From Chloranthus sessilifolius (taxonomy: Eukaryota; Streptophyta; Magnoliopsida; Chloranthales; Chloranthaceae): a stretch of 64,000 nt of DNA. Location: positions 10,816,247 to 10,880,246 of the forward strand of contig CM037586.1 of NCBI GenBank assembly GCA_021018995.1, given 5' to 3'. Shown in pieces: positions 42,466 to 52,033 of this stretch. The position numbers were made by a program, and so were the translations under genes. The notes below the pieces were generated by a model. The model did not search any database. It worked only from the letters and a program-made list of their open reading frames with translations, and was not told where the DNA came from. Each line of letters opens with the position of its first letter. The first letter of the stretch is position 1.

Positions 42466-43377
42466 TCACCTCGTGAGTGTCAGAGAGGAGGGCTCGTCGG
42501 AGTAGCACTCCAACATGCTCGAGATGAGCCGAGCATACGGCATCTTCTCCTTGGGCCGCATGTTGCCCTTCATCAACTTTCCTTTGATGTACTTCATCCC
42601 TTCTAGGATGACTAAAGTAGCATCAAACCATCGGCCACAGAAGGCCGCATAAAGTGCATGTTGCACTTTGTCCACACGCTCGGTGTCGTGGCGCATTGGG
42701 TAGAGGTTGCACTTTATCACCGAGTCGAGCATCCACATATAGTGTGGAAGGTCAACCCTTTTAATGGAGGAGCCCGACCCCTTCTTGCCGTTAGTCATGC
42801 GGGTCATGACCTCTTCAAAGTGGGGGTCTTCCTCAAAGGGCGGAAAGAGGGTAGTTTCGGGGGTGAAATCGAGGTAGCACTCGAGTACCTCGTGGATGTG
42901 ACGTCGAGTGATCGTATAGAGACGACCCTCGATCTTGGTCAAAATACAATTATCGGTAGGGCCATCGGTTAGCCCTTGGTAGAACAGTCTAACCAATCTA
43001 GGGTAGTATGAACCTCGGATTGGTTTGAGAAGGTTGCCGAGGCCGGCGTTATTGAGGTAGTTTCGAGCCCATTCGGTCTCGCCCGGCACATCGGGATCGG
43101 TGAATAGGGTAGGGTTGATGACGTACTCGACCTCAAAGGTCTTGGCCGCCCACCATTCGTTTGGTTGTATTACATTTGTGGGTGGTGGGGGCATGGGGGT
43201 GGACTCACGGGAAGACTCGCGCGTAGACGCGCTCGTCGAACCGGAGGTGGTCTCCGATTCCGACGGTGATGGAGTCCTCACCGGCGATGGGGTAGGTGGT
43301 GGTGGTGCGGCGTTCTTACGCCTAACCGGCAACTTAGAAGTTGCCTTCTTTGAAGATAGACAGGTTTTGGGCGGCAT
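42466..43377 (-). CDS. Extra ORF of element 3 (putative plant transposon protein domain)
   Basis: An uninterrupted 303-codon ORF starting MPPKTC, in the sense direction of the element between pol and the 3' LTR. Residues about 15-70 are Pro/Ser/Thr-rich and low complexity. From about residue 75 a globular region contains FTDPDVPGETEWARNYL, YYPRLVRLFYQGL and LYTITRRHIHEVL. This resembles the domain Pfam calls 'putative plant transposon protein' that accompanies many plant Ty3/gypsy elements; its function is unknown. The ATG lies about 190 nt downstream of a TATA box, itself adjacent to the family's palindrome array, which suggests separate transcription. It has no stop, while gag and pol are damaged. 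Confidence 0.65.
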   Translation of the reverse strand: MPPKTCLSSKKATSKLPVRRKNAAPPPPTPSPVRTPSPSESETTSGSTSASTRESSRESTPMPPPPTNVIQPNEWWAAKTFEVEYVINPTLFTDPDVPGETEWARNYLNNAGLGNLLKPIRGSYYPRLVRLFYQGLTDGPTDNCILTKIEGRLYTITRRHIHEVLECYLDFTPETTLFPPFEEDPHFEEVMTRMTNGKKGSGSSIKRVDLPHYMWMLDSVIKCNLYPMRHDTERVDKVQHALYAAFCGRWFDATLVILEGMKYIKGKLMKGNMRPKEKMPYARLISSMLECYSDEPSSLTLTR

Positions 43378-43584
43378 TTTGAGAAAATCTAGGGTTTATC
43401 TAGTTCAAATTTGAAAGAAAAGTGTGAAATTAGGGTTTACCGTAGGTTTTGATGGCGATGCGAGCCGAAAACCGTCGGAAAAAGGGAACCCTAGGGCACC
43501 GGATTGTCGGAGAAGAGCAAGAAGGTGAAACGCCCAAAAATCTTCAAGCAAAAATAATTTCGAATGGGGAATGAAATCCCCAAA

Positions 43585-43597
43585 TTTTTATATATAG
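43585..43597 (-). promoter_or_regulatory. TATA box upstream of the extra ORF
   Basis: CTATATATAAAAA on the - strand, about 210 nt before the ATG at 43377 and about 10 bp after the palindrome array. It is very like the LTR TATA box (CTATATATAA). Inferred internal promoter; no transcript evidence is available here. Confidence 0.55.
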
Positions 43598-43605
43598 GCC
43601 TCGGC

Positions 43606-44234
43606 TCGATTAATCGATATTCTGTTTCGATTAATAGAAATTCAAAACTAGGTTAAGCCGCGTAAAATCGATTAATCGATTTCCCAAATCGATCAATCGA
43701 AAATTAGATTCGATTAATCGAAAACATTTCGATTAATCGAAATCGTATCCGTTTAAAAATTTAAGTTTTTGAGCTCACTGGCGCGAGCCAGTCGATTAAT
43801 CGAAATCCATTTCGATTAATCGAAAATTCAAAATCGATTAATCGAAATTTTACTTCGATTAATCAAAATCGTGCAGTAACTTCTAAATTTCCAGAATTCC
43901 TTAAGTTATTCGATTAATCGAAATCCATTTCGATTAATCGAAATTTCAAAATCGATTAATCGAAGTTCACTTTGATTAATCGAAATCGTATATCTGAATT
44001 CAATTTCTTTTAAGTCCTTTTGTAAATCGATTAATCGAGATTCCAGTTCGATTAATCGAAATCCAATATCGATTAATCGAGATTCCAACTCGATCAATCG
44101 AAATTTGCCTTCTATGTATATTCTAACTCTCCTTTCAATTTCCAGTCACTGGTACATGCCAGTCGACTAATCGAACAAAATCGATTAATCGAAATTCCAA
44201 ATCGATTAATCGATTTGAAATTCGATTAATCGGT
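43606..44234 (-). repeat. Internal TCGATTAATCGA array after pol
   Basis: About 20 perfect or one-off copies of the LTR motif, in blocks of three to four motifs spaced 20-22 bp. Blocks start near 43670, 43793, 43909, 44027 and 44160 (about 115-130 bp apart) and are separated by unrelated spacers. It begins about 200 bp after the end of pol in the sense direction. Confidence 0.95.
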
Positions 44235-44441
44235 TTTGCCCAATTTCTGCAGAATTTCAATCTCTTTGTTTCTTTGATTTCTTTTGGTAGTTTATGACAT
44301 CAAGTGGTTCATCCATAGAGTTGTATATACTTGATCATGTACGTATAATTCTGTTCCTCAAATCAGATTGGATCAAATTTTCCATTGAATTACAAGTATA
44401 GTGGAGATTTCACAAACATGTTTGTGGTTTATATTGAATTC

Positions 44442-47423
44442 TCACGTCGTTGGAAACAAGGCTGGATATTGTTCTTTCACATCGGCCTCTCGTTCCCAAG
44501 TAGCCTCTTCTTTTGGATGATTATTCCACCGAACAAGCACTAAGGGAATCACTTTAGTGCGCAGTACTTGTTCCTTTCGATCCAAGATTTCCACTGGTTC
44601 CTCTATCATGCTCATGGCCTCACACATCTCTATAGGTTGCTTTCCTAATACATGAGACGGATCATTCACGTACTTCCTGAGCATCGATATGTGGAAAACA
44701 TTATGTACTCGATCAAACAGCGGTGGTAAACCAATGCGATATACAACTTCACCTACTCGTCCCAAAATTTCAAACGGTCCAACATAACGTGGACTTAACT
44801 TCCCTCTCTTGCCAAATCTCATTACACCTTTCATAGGTGATACTTTCACAAACACGTGCTCGCCCACCTTATAGTCGACACTAGTCCGCTTCATGTCGGC
44901 GTAACTTTTCTGTCTACTCTGTGCTGTCTTCAACCTTTCTCTGATAATTCGAACAACGGTGGCGTTGTCTTCAAGTAGTTTCGGTCCTAATACAAATTTC
45001 TCACCTGTTTCCTCCCAATTGAGAGGTGACTTGCATCGTCGTCCATACAGAGCTTCATACGGTGCCATGCCAATGCTCGTTTGAAAACTGTTATTATATG
45101 CGAACTCGAGCATCGGTAGATACTCATCCCAGTATCCTTGCATATCAAGCATGCACGCCCTGAGCATGTCTTCTATTACTTGGTTCACTCGCTCTGTCTG
45201 CCCATCAGTTTGAGGATGGAAAGCTGAACTAAAGTCTAGTCGTGTTCCCATTCCTTCTTGAAATTTCTTCCAAAACTTGGACGTATATAGTGGATCACGA
45301 TCTGAAACTATGCTGCTTGGAATCCCATGTAATCTTACAATCTCCTTCATGTATAAATCGCGATCTTCTGCTGTATACGTAGTATTGTACGGCAAAAAGT
45401 ACGCTGATTTGGTCAATCGGTCTACGACGACCCAAATGGCATTGTGTCTCTTGGCAGTACGGGGTAATCCAACAATGAAATCCATTGAGATCGATTCCCA
45501 CTTCCATTCTGGTATTGGTAAAGGTTGCAATAGTCCCGCAGGATGTCTATGATCAACCTTCACCTGCTGACAAGTCAAACATCGTGACACATACTCGGCC
45601 ACGTCTTGTTTCAGTCCTCTCCACCAGTAGTTCTTTTTTAAATCTTGGTACATTTTGGTGCTACCAGGGTGGATAGCATAATTTGACTTATGGGCCTCAT
45701 CAAGAATCGTTTGTCTTAGATTGGCATTGTCCGGAATGCATAGACGGCCTTTAAACAATAAGGAACCATCTTCTTTAACCGAGAAGTCTGACCTAATGCC
45801 TTCACTCACGTCTTGATGAATCTTTGTTAATGCCGGATCTTTCATCTGTAGATCGTGGATATGCTCAAATATCACTGGCTTTACTGATATGTTAGCCAAA
45901 AAGGATCCGGTGTCCTTTGACTCAATGTTCGCATCATAGAGTGCCAGGTCTTCCAATAATTTCCATCGGTGCATACCCAAAATCAACGAAGCTAACTGAG
46001 CTGAACCTTTCCGACTCAGAGCATCGGCTACTACATTCGCCTTACCTGGATGGTATTGTATGGAGCAATCGTAATCCTTGAGGAATTCCATCCACCTGCG
46101 CTGTCTCATGTTGAGCTCTTTCTGTGTAAACAGGTATCGGAGGCTCTTATGGTCTATGAAAATTTCAAAAGTCTCACCATACAAGTAATGTCTCCAAATC
46201 TTCAGCGCAAAAATGACTGCTGCCAGTTCCAAGTCATGAGTCGGGTAATTTTTCTCGTGTTCTTTCAGCTGTCTTGATCCGTAAGCTATCACCTTCTTGT
46301 GTTGGTTGAGCACACAACCAAGGCCATTGTATGACGTATCGCTGTACACGGCGTATCCTCCACTGCCTGAAGGAATCGCTAATACTGGAGCTGAAGTGAG
46401 TCTCGTTTTGAGTTCTTGAAAGCTCTTCTCGCATGCCTCACTCCACTCAAACCTTGAATCTTTTCGTGTTAGCTTTGTGAGAGGTCCCGATATCTTTGAA
46501 AACCCCTCGACGAAACGTCGATAATAGCTTGCTAAGCCCAGAAAACTTCGGACATCGGTCACTGTCTTTGGTTGCTCCCATTTAACTACTGCTTCTATCT
46601 TTGCTGGATCTACCGTGACACCATGCTTTGAGACGACATGTCCCAAAAAGCTAACTTCTTCCAACCAAAACTCACACTTGCTGAGTTTGGCGTACAATTG
46701 GTGTTCACGTAGCGTCTGTAGAGCAATCCTCAAATGTTCTTCGTGTTCCGTCTTGGATTTGGAGTATATCAGTATATCATCGACAAACACTACGACGCAA
46801 GAGTCCAAGTGTGGTTTAAACACTCGATTCATCAGATCCATAAACGATGCCGGAGCATTCGTCAATCCAAACGGCATCACAAGGAATTCATAGTGTCCAT
46901 ACCGTGTCCGGAAAGCCATTTTCTGAATGTCCTCTGCCTTGACTCGCAACTGATGATACCCAGATCTCAGGTCGATCTTGGAAAAATACCTTGCTCCTTG
47001 CAGTTGGTCGAATAGATCGTCAATTCTAGGCAAAGGGTAGCGGTTCTTCACAGTGAGTTTGTTCAATTGTCGATAGTCAATGCATAGCCGCATTGACCCA
47101 TCCTTCTTCTTGACAAACAAGACCGGTGCTCCCCATGGAGATACACTCGGTCTAACAAACCCCTTATCCATAAGTTCTTGTAGTTGTTCCTTCAATTCCT
47201 TTAACTCAGCGGGAGCCATTCTATAAGATGCTTTTGAAATAGGCTCCGTTCCTGGTGCTAAGTCAATGGCGAATTCTACTTCTCTTTCTGGAGGTAATCC
47301 AGGCAATTCCTCTGGAAATACGTCAGCGAAGTCTCGCACAACTGCTATCTCAGAAATGACGTTCTTTTCTTCCTTGTCCTCCTTTAAGAAAGCCAAGTAT
47401 CCACTGCAACCCTTTCTGATCAT
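44442..47423 (-). CDS. Tekay pol: RT, RNase H, integrase, chromodomain-like end
   Basis: 993 codons without a stop. RT spans about residues 60-240, with catalytic FVDD at 213-216 and [11 protein letters not shown] before it. RNase H follows with SDTS (Asp), HDLELAAV (Glu), [10 protein letters not shown] (Asp) and [10 protein letters not shown]. Integrase starts with the HHCC zinc region ([10 protein letters not shown] ... CLTCQQ), then SMDFIVGLP (Asp), VSDRDPLY (Asp) and [14 protein letters not shown] (Glu). The end, [19 protein letters not shown], is a chromodomain-like segment typical of the Tekay/Del chromovirus clade and thought to guide insertion into heterochromatin. The first Met is internal: normally this region is fused to protease, and a one-base shift at about 47424-47450 separates them. 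Confidence 0.95.
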   Translation of the reverse strand: MIRKGCSGYLAFLKEDKEEKNVISEIAVVRDFADVFPEELPGLPPEREVEFAIDLAPGTEPISKASYRMAPAELKELKEQLQELMDKGFVRPSVSPWGAPVLFVKKKDGSMRLCIDYRQLNKLTVKNRYPLPRIDDLFDQLQGARYFSKIDLRSGYHQLRVKAEDIQKMAFRTRYGHYEFLVMPFGLTNAPASFMDLMNRVFKPHLDSCVVVFVDDILIYSKSKTEHEEHLRIALQTLREHQLYAKLSKCEFWLEEVSFLGHVVSKHGVTVDPAKIEAVVKWEQPKTVTDVRSFLGLASYYRRFVEGFSKISGPLTKLTRKDSRFEWSEACEKSFQELKTRLTSAPVLAIPSGSGGYAVYSDTSYNGLGCVLNQHKKVIAYGSRQLKEHEKNYPTHDLELAAVIFALKIWRHYLYGETFEIFIDHKSLRYLFTQKELNMRQRRWMEFLKDYDCSIQYHPGKANVVADALSRKGSAQLASLILGMHRWKLLEDLALYDANIESKDTGSFLANISVKPVIFEHIHDLQMKDPALTKIHQDVSEGIRSDFSVKEDGSLLFKGRLCIPDNANLRQTILDEAHKSNYAIHPGSTKMYQDLKKNYWWRGLKQDVAEYVSRCLTCQQVKVDHRHPAGLLQPLPIPEWKWESISMDFIVGLPRTAKRHNAIWVVVDRLTKSAYFLPYNTTYTAEDRDLYMKEIVRLHGIPSSIVSDRDPLYTSKFWKKFQEGMGTRLDFSSAFHPQTDGQTERVNQVIEDMLRACMLDMQGYWDEYLPMLEFAYNNSFQTSIGMAPYEALYGRRCKSPLNWEETGEKFVLGPKLLEDNATVVRIIRERLKTAQSRQKSYADMKRTSVDYKVGEHVFVKVSPMKGVMRFGKRGKLSPRYVGPFEILGRVGEVVYRIGLPPLFDRVHNVFHISMLRKYVNDPSHVLGKQPIEMCEAMSMIEEPVEILDRKEQVLRTKVIPLVLVRWNNHPKEEATWEREADVKEQYPALFPTT

Positions 47424-47853
47424 CTTTTCCCTTTCATCACGAGATCAAGGTACAGATATGACGACCTCACTCCTTGAAACCGAAATGATCTTCTTGTGTT
47501 GGGTCTGAAAATGACTACCTTATTCTTGCAATCGACGGTCGCACAATGCTGCGCCAACCAGTCCATGCCAAGGATCACATCAAACCCTTGCATGTCTAAC
47601 AGTATCAACTTTGCTTCTAGTTCATGCACCTCTAAGTCTCGAACTGCTACAATGATGGATTTGCAAGCTAACTCCGTGTCTACTAACTCTCCAGTCGGAA
47701 TAGACACAGATAGGACGAAATCCAACGTCTCTGAAACAATCTTCATCTTCTTAGCGAAACGTGGAGTGATGAATGAGTGGGTAGACCCGGGGTCTATCAA
47801 CACTCGAGCGTCATATCCACCGAAGCATCCTTTTTCATATATATTTAGAGTAC
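47420..47853 (-). CDS. Tekay protease (second exon of gag-protease)
   Basis: Aspartic protease with catalytic motif [11 protein letters not shown] (Asp-Pro-Gly in place of Asp-Ser/Thr-Gly, a variant seen in plant elements) and the flap-side [12 protein letters not shown]. It starts after an apparent intron acceptor TACTATAG|GT at 47854. It ends at TGA (47420) out of frame with pol. Normally it cleaves the Gag-Pol polyprotein in the particle. Confidence 0.8.
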
Positions 47854-48021
47854 CTATAGTATACAGACATACATACAATAATTTACACATCAATTTACAC
47901 TCTTAATTCACATACAACTTTTTGTATTGAGAAAGAATCTATATAATTTCTAATGCATGCTCCTTCTCTATCTAAAATTTTAATGAAATGAAAATTTTCT
48001 TTAATTTTAAAAGGGTCTCAC
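47854..48021 (-). other. Putative 168-bp spliceosomal intron in gag-protease
   Basis: On the - strand the donor CCAAG|GTGAGA (48021) and acceptor TACTATAG|GT (47854) bound an AT-rich, T-rich insert with in-frame stops. Splicing joins the codon pairs so that ...DVIQ is followed by GTLNIYEK, the usual sequence between the Gag knuckles and the protease in this clade. Its length is a multiple of three, but it contains stops. Confidence 0.65.
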
Positions 48022-49190
48022 CTTGGATGACGTCATGCACGTTCCCTGCTTCCTGAGCAGTGATTGCATAGGCTCTCCCCTGGACGATCGGTTTCCTTGC
48101 TTGAATTGGTCGTGGTGCTGCAACTGAAACCGTCTTTCTCTTATCCGTCTCGGGGCAATCCTTGATCAAGTGGCCCACCTTGCCACATCAGAAGCAACCC
48201 CTAGTTCCCGATCTACAGTCCACCGTCCTATGAGGCTTGCCACACTTTGCGCAAGTCTCCCGAAGTGCGGAAGAAACAGTACGAGAACCCTGTGTGACAG
48301 TGGCGCCAGTAGACATGGCAGGGCTCTCATAGCGAATCGGTCTCCCCGACGCAAGTAATGGAAACCTCTGTTGGTGTTGTTGTTGTTGCGCCGGTCTTCC
48401 GAAACCCCTTGAACTGGTCTCTGATTCTGGGCCATGAACCTCGGCTTTTTGTTCACCGGTTCGTAGTGCCCCGATCTTCCTTGTTCATTTCCTCCTCTCT
48501 GCTGCTCTCTCTGTCGGTATCTATTTGTATTTTCTTCTTCAACCACCAGTGCTTTACTCATGACCTCTTCATAGGTCCTCAGTTGAAATGGAGCTACGCC
48601 TCCCCTAACCTCAGGCTTCAAACCTTGTTGAAACCTCTTGGACTTCATCACTTCAGTAGCGACGTAATCCGGAGCAAAACGGGCAAGTCGTAGAAACTCC
48701 ACCCCATATTCTCTCACTGTCATCCTCCCTTGCACTAATTGTAAGAATTGTATCTCAAGCTGGTTCCTCACCACTTCCGAAAAATATTGTTTGTTGAACT
48801 CCTCAACAAACTCCTCCCAAGTCCAAGGCAACTCTGGGGTCTCCTGAGCCCGAGTCCGTATCACGGACTTCCACCAAGGCCCAGCCTCCCCATCCAACAT
48901 GTAAGCTGCCCATCTCACACTCTCATCTTTCGTGCAAGTTAGCACGCTAAAGACTTTCTCCATCTCCATCAACGCCATTGTGTCTCGCCGCCTGAAAATG
49001 AAGGAGGTCTCATCCTCCTAAACTCGTAAAGATGAGGGCACAGCAACGCAGTCCTGGTGGTGTAGGTGGTCTTTTCTTGACGCATGAGCCGCAAAGGATG
49101 CGGCTGTTGTGCCATGCCATGGCATGCCATAGTCTCCATAGTGTGCATCATCCTTGTCGCTTTCTCTGCCTCTTCTTGTCTTTCTCTCAC
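48022..49190 (-). pseudogene. Tekay gag with frameshifts
   Basis: The N-terminal part (49190-48969) ends in FRRMRPPSFSGG. A shift follows, then the capsid-like region from MEMEKVFSVL through GEAGPWWKSV, FVEEFNKQYF and REYGVEFLRLARFAPD (48978-about 48350). A second shift near 48300-48350 moves the zinc knuckles into another frame: CAKCGKPHRTVDC is intact, and the second knuckle C-F-x-CGKVGHLIKDC has a TGA in place of Trp (48188-48190). Gag forms the particle and packages RNA; three lesions make this copy defective. Confidence 0.85.
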
Positions 49191-49463
49191 CTTTCTTGCT
49201 CTCTTAGATCTTGATCCCGACGATCTCGATCCTCTTCGTCATGTTGTTCTACTACCATCGCTCGGGCCTCAAGATTCCTAAAGGCACTCTATTAGTAGGA
49301 GAGATGTAATCATCTCCACTACGTAGACTCCTCTGCTGGCCTCCCCTTGGTCGGCCTCTTCCTCTAGATGACATTTGCGGCTGCATTTGAAACTAAAGTT
49401 TCGTTAGCAGAAGCCCCTATATTCTGACGAAAGAACCCTTGTCAGAATTGCTAAAAGAAAATA

Positions 49464-49475
49464 GCTTTGATACCA
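49464..49475 (-). other. Element 3 primer-binding site (initiator Met tRNA)
   Basis: TGGTATCAAAGC on the - strand, two bases from the 5' LTR end (GCTGTCACA); one mismatch to the standard TGGTATCAGAGC. Confidence 0.85.
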
Positions 49476-49477
49476 AC

Positions 49478-52028
49478 TGTGACAGCTCGAATTTCGATAC
49501 CCCGAAACTCGTGCCATCAGTACGATCATCTTGACCGTGCCCTTTAGCTAAGCACGGAACACTGGTATATCAAGCATAAAAAAGTATAATAAACGAAATT
49601 GCAGAATTTAAATCTATATTAATTAACTCTCCAAAAGACAGTTCTACCCTCATGCCTCTACATGAATGGAGAACCGATCCGAACCATCGATGATAGCAAT
49701 CATCATGGATGGTTCGTCCCAAAAGAGAAATCCCAACTCCTTATATACATGATTTTAAAAAAAATAAAGGCTTGACATACCAAGCCATACAAAACCTCTC
49801 CAATAATCTCTCAAAGTGGCACAACGGAGTCCTCTAGAAGAAGTCCTCTGGAGGTGGCTCCAACTCTTCGCCGGCCGCAAGGTCCGACTCACCGGGGTCA
49901 GCGTCTCCTGAAGCCTCGGCAGCTGCTAGTAGTGGACCTGCGACGTATAGTCTATAGGGTGAGCTACATCCTAGCTCAATAGGGAACAAACACGGTTGAA
50001 CATATAAATTATGACTCACATATATTCCATGATATGCCATGCATGATGTGTCTATGCAGTTGTTGATGAAAATAGTTAAAAAGCATTTCATTTTACTGTT
50101 CATTACATATGTTTTCATTTAATCATGAATGATGCTGAAAAGGCCTAAAGCAAAACTTAAACTTTCAACTTAAGTAATCCCCGAGCAATATAGCATCGAG
50201 CCCCGATGAGATACCCATCATCGTCATCTATATAGACAGTTTTAACCGTATTCCACAGAATACAAATAGTACCCAAGCCCCTTTCCCCTGGGGATTGGTG
50301 GCGGGGTTTCACTTGTCTCAATCAACCCCCCTGGGGTGTGCTTACTATGTACGGATAAGCCCCCGCACTGGCCTACGGTTTCGCCGCCGTATCGGTCACG
50401 GATATCCTGCCGTGTCAGTCGTGGATATCCCGCCACGTCGGTGGGGTACCCTATCAAACCTCAAATAACAAAAATATCGGTGCCTTACATATAGTTATTC
50501 ACCGTGTAAGTGTGCTATCTTATATCAGTTAGGCCCTATCAAACATGATTCAATCTTGGATACATCCCTGGGATGTATCCATTTACTTGCATCACACCTG
50601 ATGCTCTTATCTCTTTACTTCTTCATCCCATGGGGATGGCTCATTATGATTACTCTTATGGATGTCACACACACACACTTTTCATAAATTCTTAAGAAAT
50701 AAACATTTGAATTGAATTCTATATCACTACATACATGCTCTTGTAAAATAAAGTACATGCTCAAGGTGTTCCCTACCTCAAGTCTTTATTTGATCAATGC
50801 ATCAAGGTCCCACGTGGCTCCTTGTGCACTAGTCCACACGTACCTCCTATGGTACCACATAACAGGTGAAACACATCACAAAGGATGCAATAAAGAAGGT
50901 ATAAGACCCTCGAAGAATCTTAAAGTCCAACCCAAAAGTCAACACAATTTATCTCAGTCGATTAATCGAATTCCAAAATTGATTAATCGAATCTGATTCG
51001 ATTAATCGATTTCCAAAATCGATTAATCGAAGGTCAATATCGATTAATCGAAGTAAATTTGATTAATCGAAATTCTCTGTTTCACAAAGTCGATTCTCAA
51101 TTCGAGTAGTCGAGTTTTCATTCGATTAATCGAATCCTAATTCGATTAATCGAAATTCTCAGTTTCGCAAAGTCGATTCTCGATTCGAGTAGTCGAGTTC
51201 CTAAAATCGATTAATCGAAATCCCATTTTGATTAGTCGATTTTCCTCAAGTCCTTTCCTCCAGTCCCCTGGGGTCCACTGGAGGTTCCCAGTCGATTAAT
51301 CGATACTCAAATCGATTAATCGAAATCCAAGGTCGATTAATCGAACTCCAATTCGATTAATCGAAATCGGGTCTTCTGACTTTTCAACTTCCTGGCCAAT
51401 TTCGATTAATCGAAACCCAATTTCGATTAATCGAAATTGTCAGATTCAGCCCCTTTCGAGCTGTTCTTCCCAATCTTCTTCCATACTTTTTCCTCTATTT
51501 TTTCTAAGCCATTATCCTATGATTTAACCCACATTCAACCACAACTTAACCCCTATAATCTATGCATTTTATTTACAAAAATTTTACCTTGAATAGATCT
51601 CAAGTTGATTTCAATCCAGTGGTTGGAAGGTTAGGGTTTCCAGCTTTGGCTCTAACAGATCCAAACCGTGTTGAATTTGGCTTTTATCGCTTGAATCCCC
51701 CCTCCAATCAGTTGCAATAACTCCTCTCTTTACTTCCTCTCTCTCTCTCTCTCTCTCTTCTTTACTTCTCTCTCAACCACCAAAAACACACATTTAGGGT
51801 TATTAAACCCTTTTATCCCTTTCCTCACTTGTGTGTTGAGCACCTACACCGCGATAGGTGTATGCGACTTCACATTTACGACACACACCACATGGGCATT
51901 CAATTTATCATATCTCATCCGTTCATTACACCACATACTAACTGTTGGACTTCCATTGGGTCAAACCTATGATCGATCGGGCATGGATCCCGAGGTCATA
52001 GTTTAGCATGATTTTTCAGGCTATTACA
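49478..52028 (-). mobile_element. 5' LTR of element 3
   Basis: Same layout as the 3' LTR: palindrome array at 50957-51436, stem block at 49961-49977, ORF with PIELGCSSP..PPPEDFF at 50118-49834. Relative to the 3' LTR it lacks about 40 bp (two motifs) at one place and has 13 bp more at another. The extreme end differs by several transitions (GCTCGAATTTCGATACC against GCCCGGATTTCGGCACC). Confidence 0.92.
50957..51436 (-). repeat. U3 array of TCGATTAATCGA in the 5' LTR
   Basis: About 14 perfect motifs in the same order as the other LTR apart from the two copy-number differences. Confidence 0.95.
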
Positions 52029-52033
52029 AGAAT

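Larger units (their letters stand above)
38983..52028 (-). mobile_element. Tekay element 3 (complete, youngest)
   Basis: 13046 bp with two LTRs (38983-41556, 2574 bp; 49478-52028, 2551 bp), TG...CA ends and the target duplication AGAAT (38978-38982 and 52029-52033). Order on the - strand: 5' LTR, PBS, gag, protease, RT, RNase H, integrase with a chromodomain-like end, palindrome array, extra ORF, polypurine tract, 3' LTR. The LTRs differ by few substitutions, mostly transitions, and by palindrome copy number, so insertion is recent. Frameshifts in gag and before RT and a stop in a zinc knuckle suggest it is not autonomous. Confidence 0.95.

Noticed and set aside
41814-43414. Long + strand ORFs opposite the extra ORF (for example 42658-42972 and 43100-43414)
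   Set aside because: They are shadows in GC-rich DNA; coding signal, neighbours and element sense all favour the - strand.
40463-44234. CRISPR-like appearance of regularly spaced palindromic repeats
   Set aside because: Spacers are short (8-10 bp), the motif is 12 bp, the context is a plant LTR retrotransposon, and no cas gene is present.
47420-47450. Programmed frameshift between protease and RT of element 3
   Set aside because: No slippery heptamer or pseudoknot is evident, Tekay elements normally use a single frame, and the copy has other indels; a simple mutation is more likely.
44442-48978. Many + strand ORFs of 60-136 codons across Tekay gag-pol
   Set aside because: All are antisense to a clear pol or gag frame with catalytic motifs.
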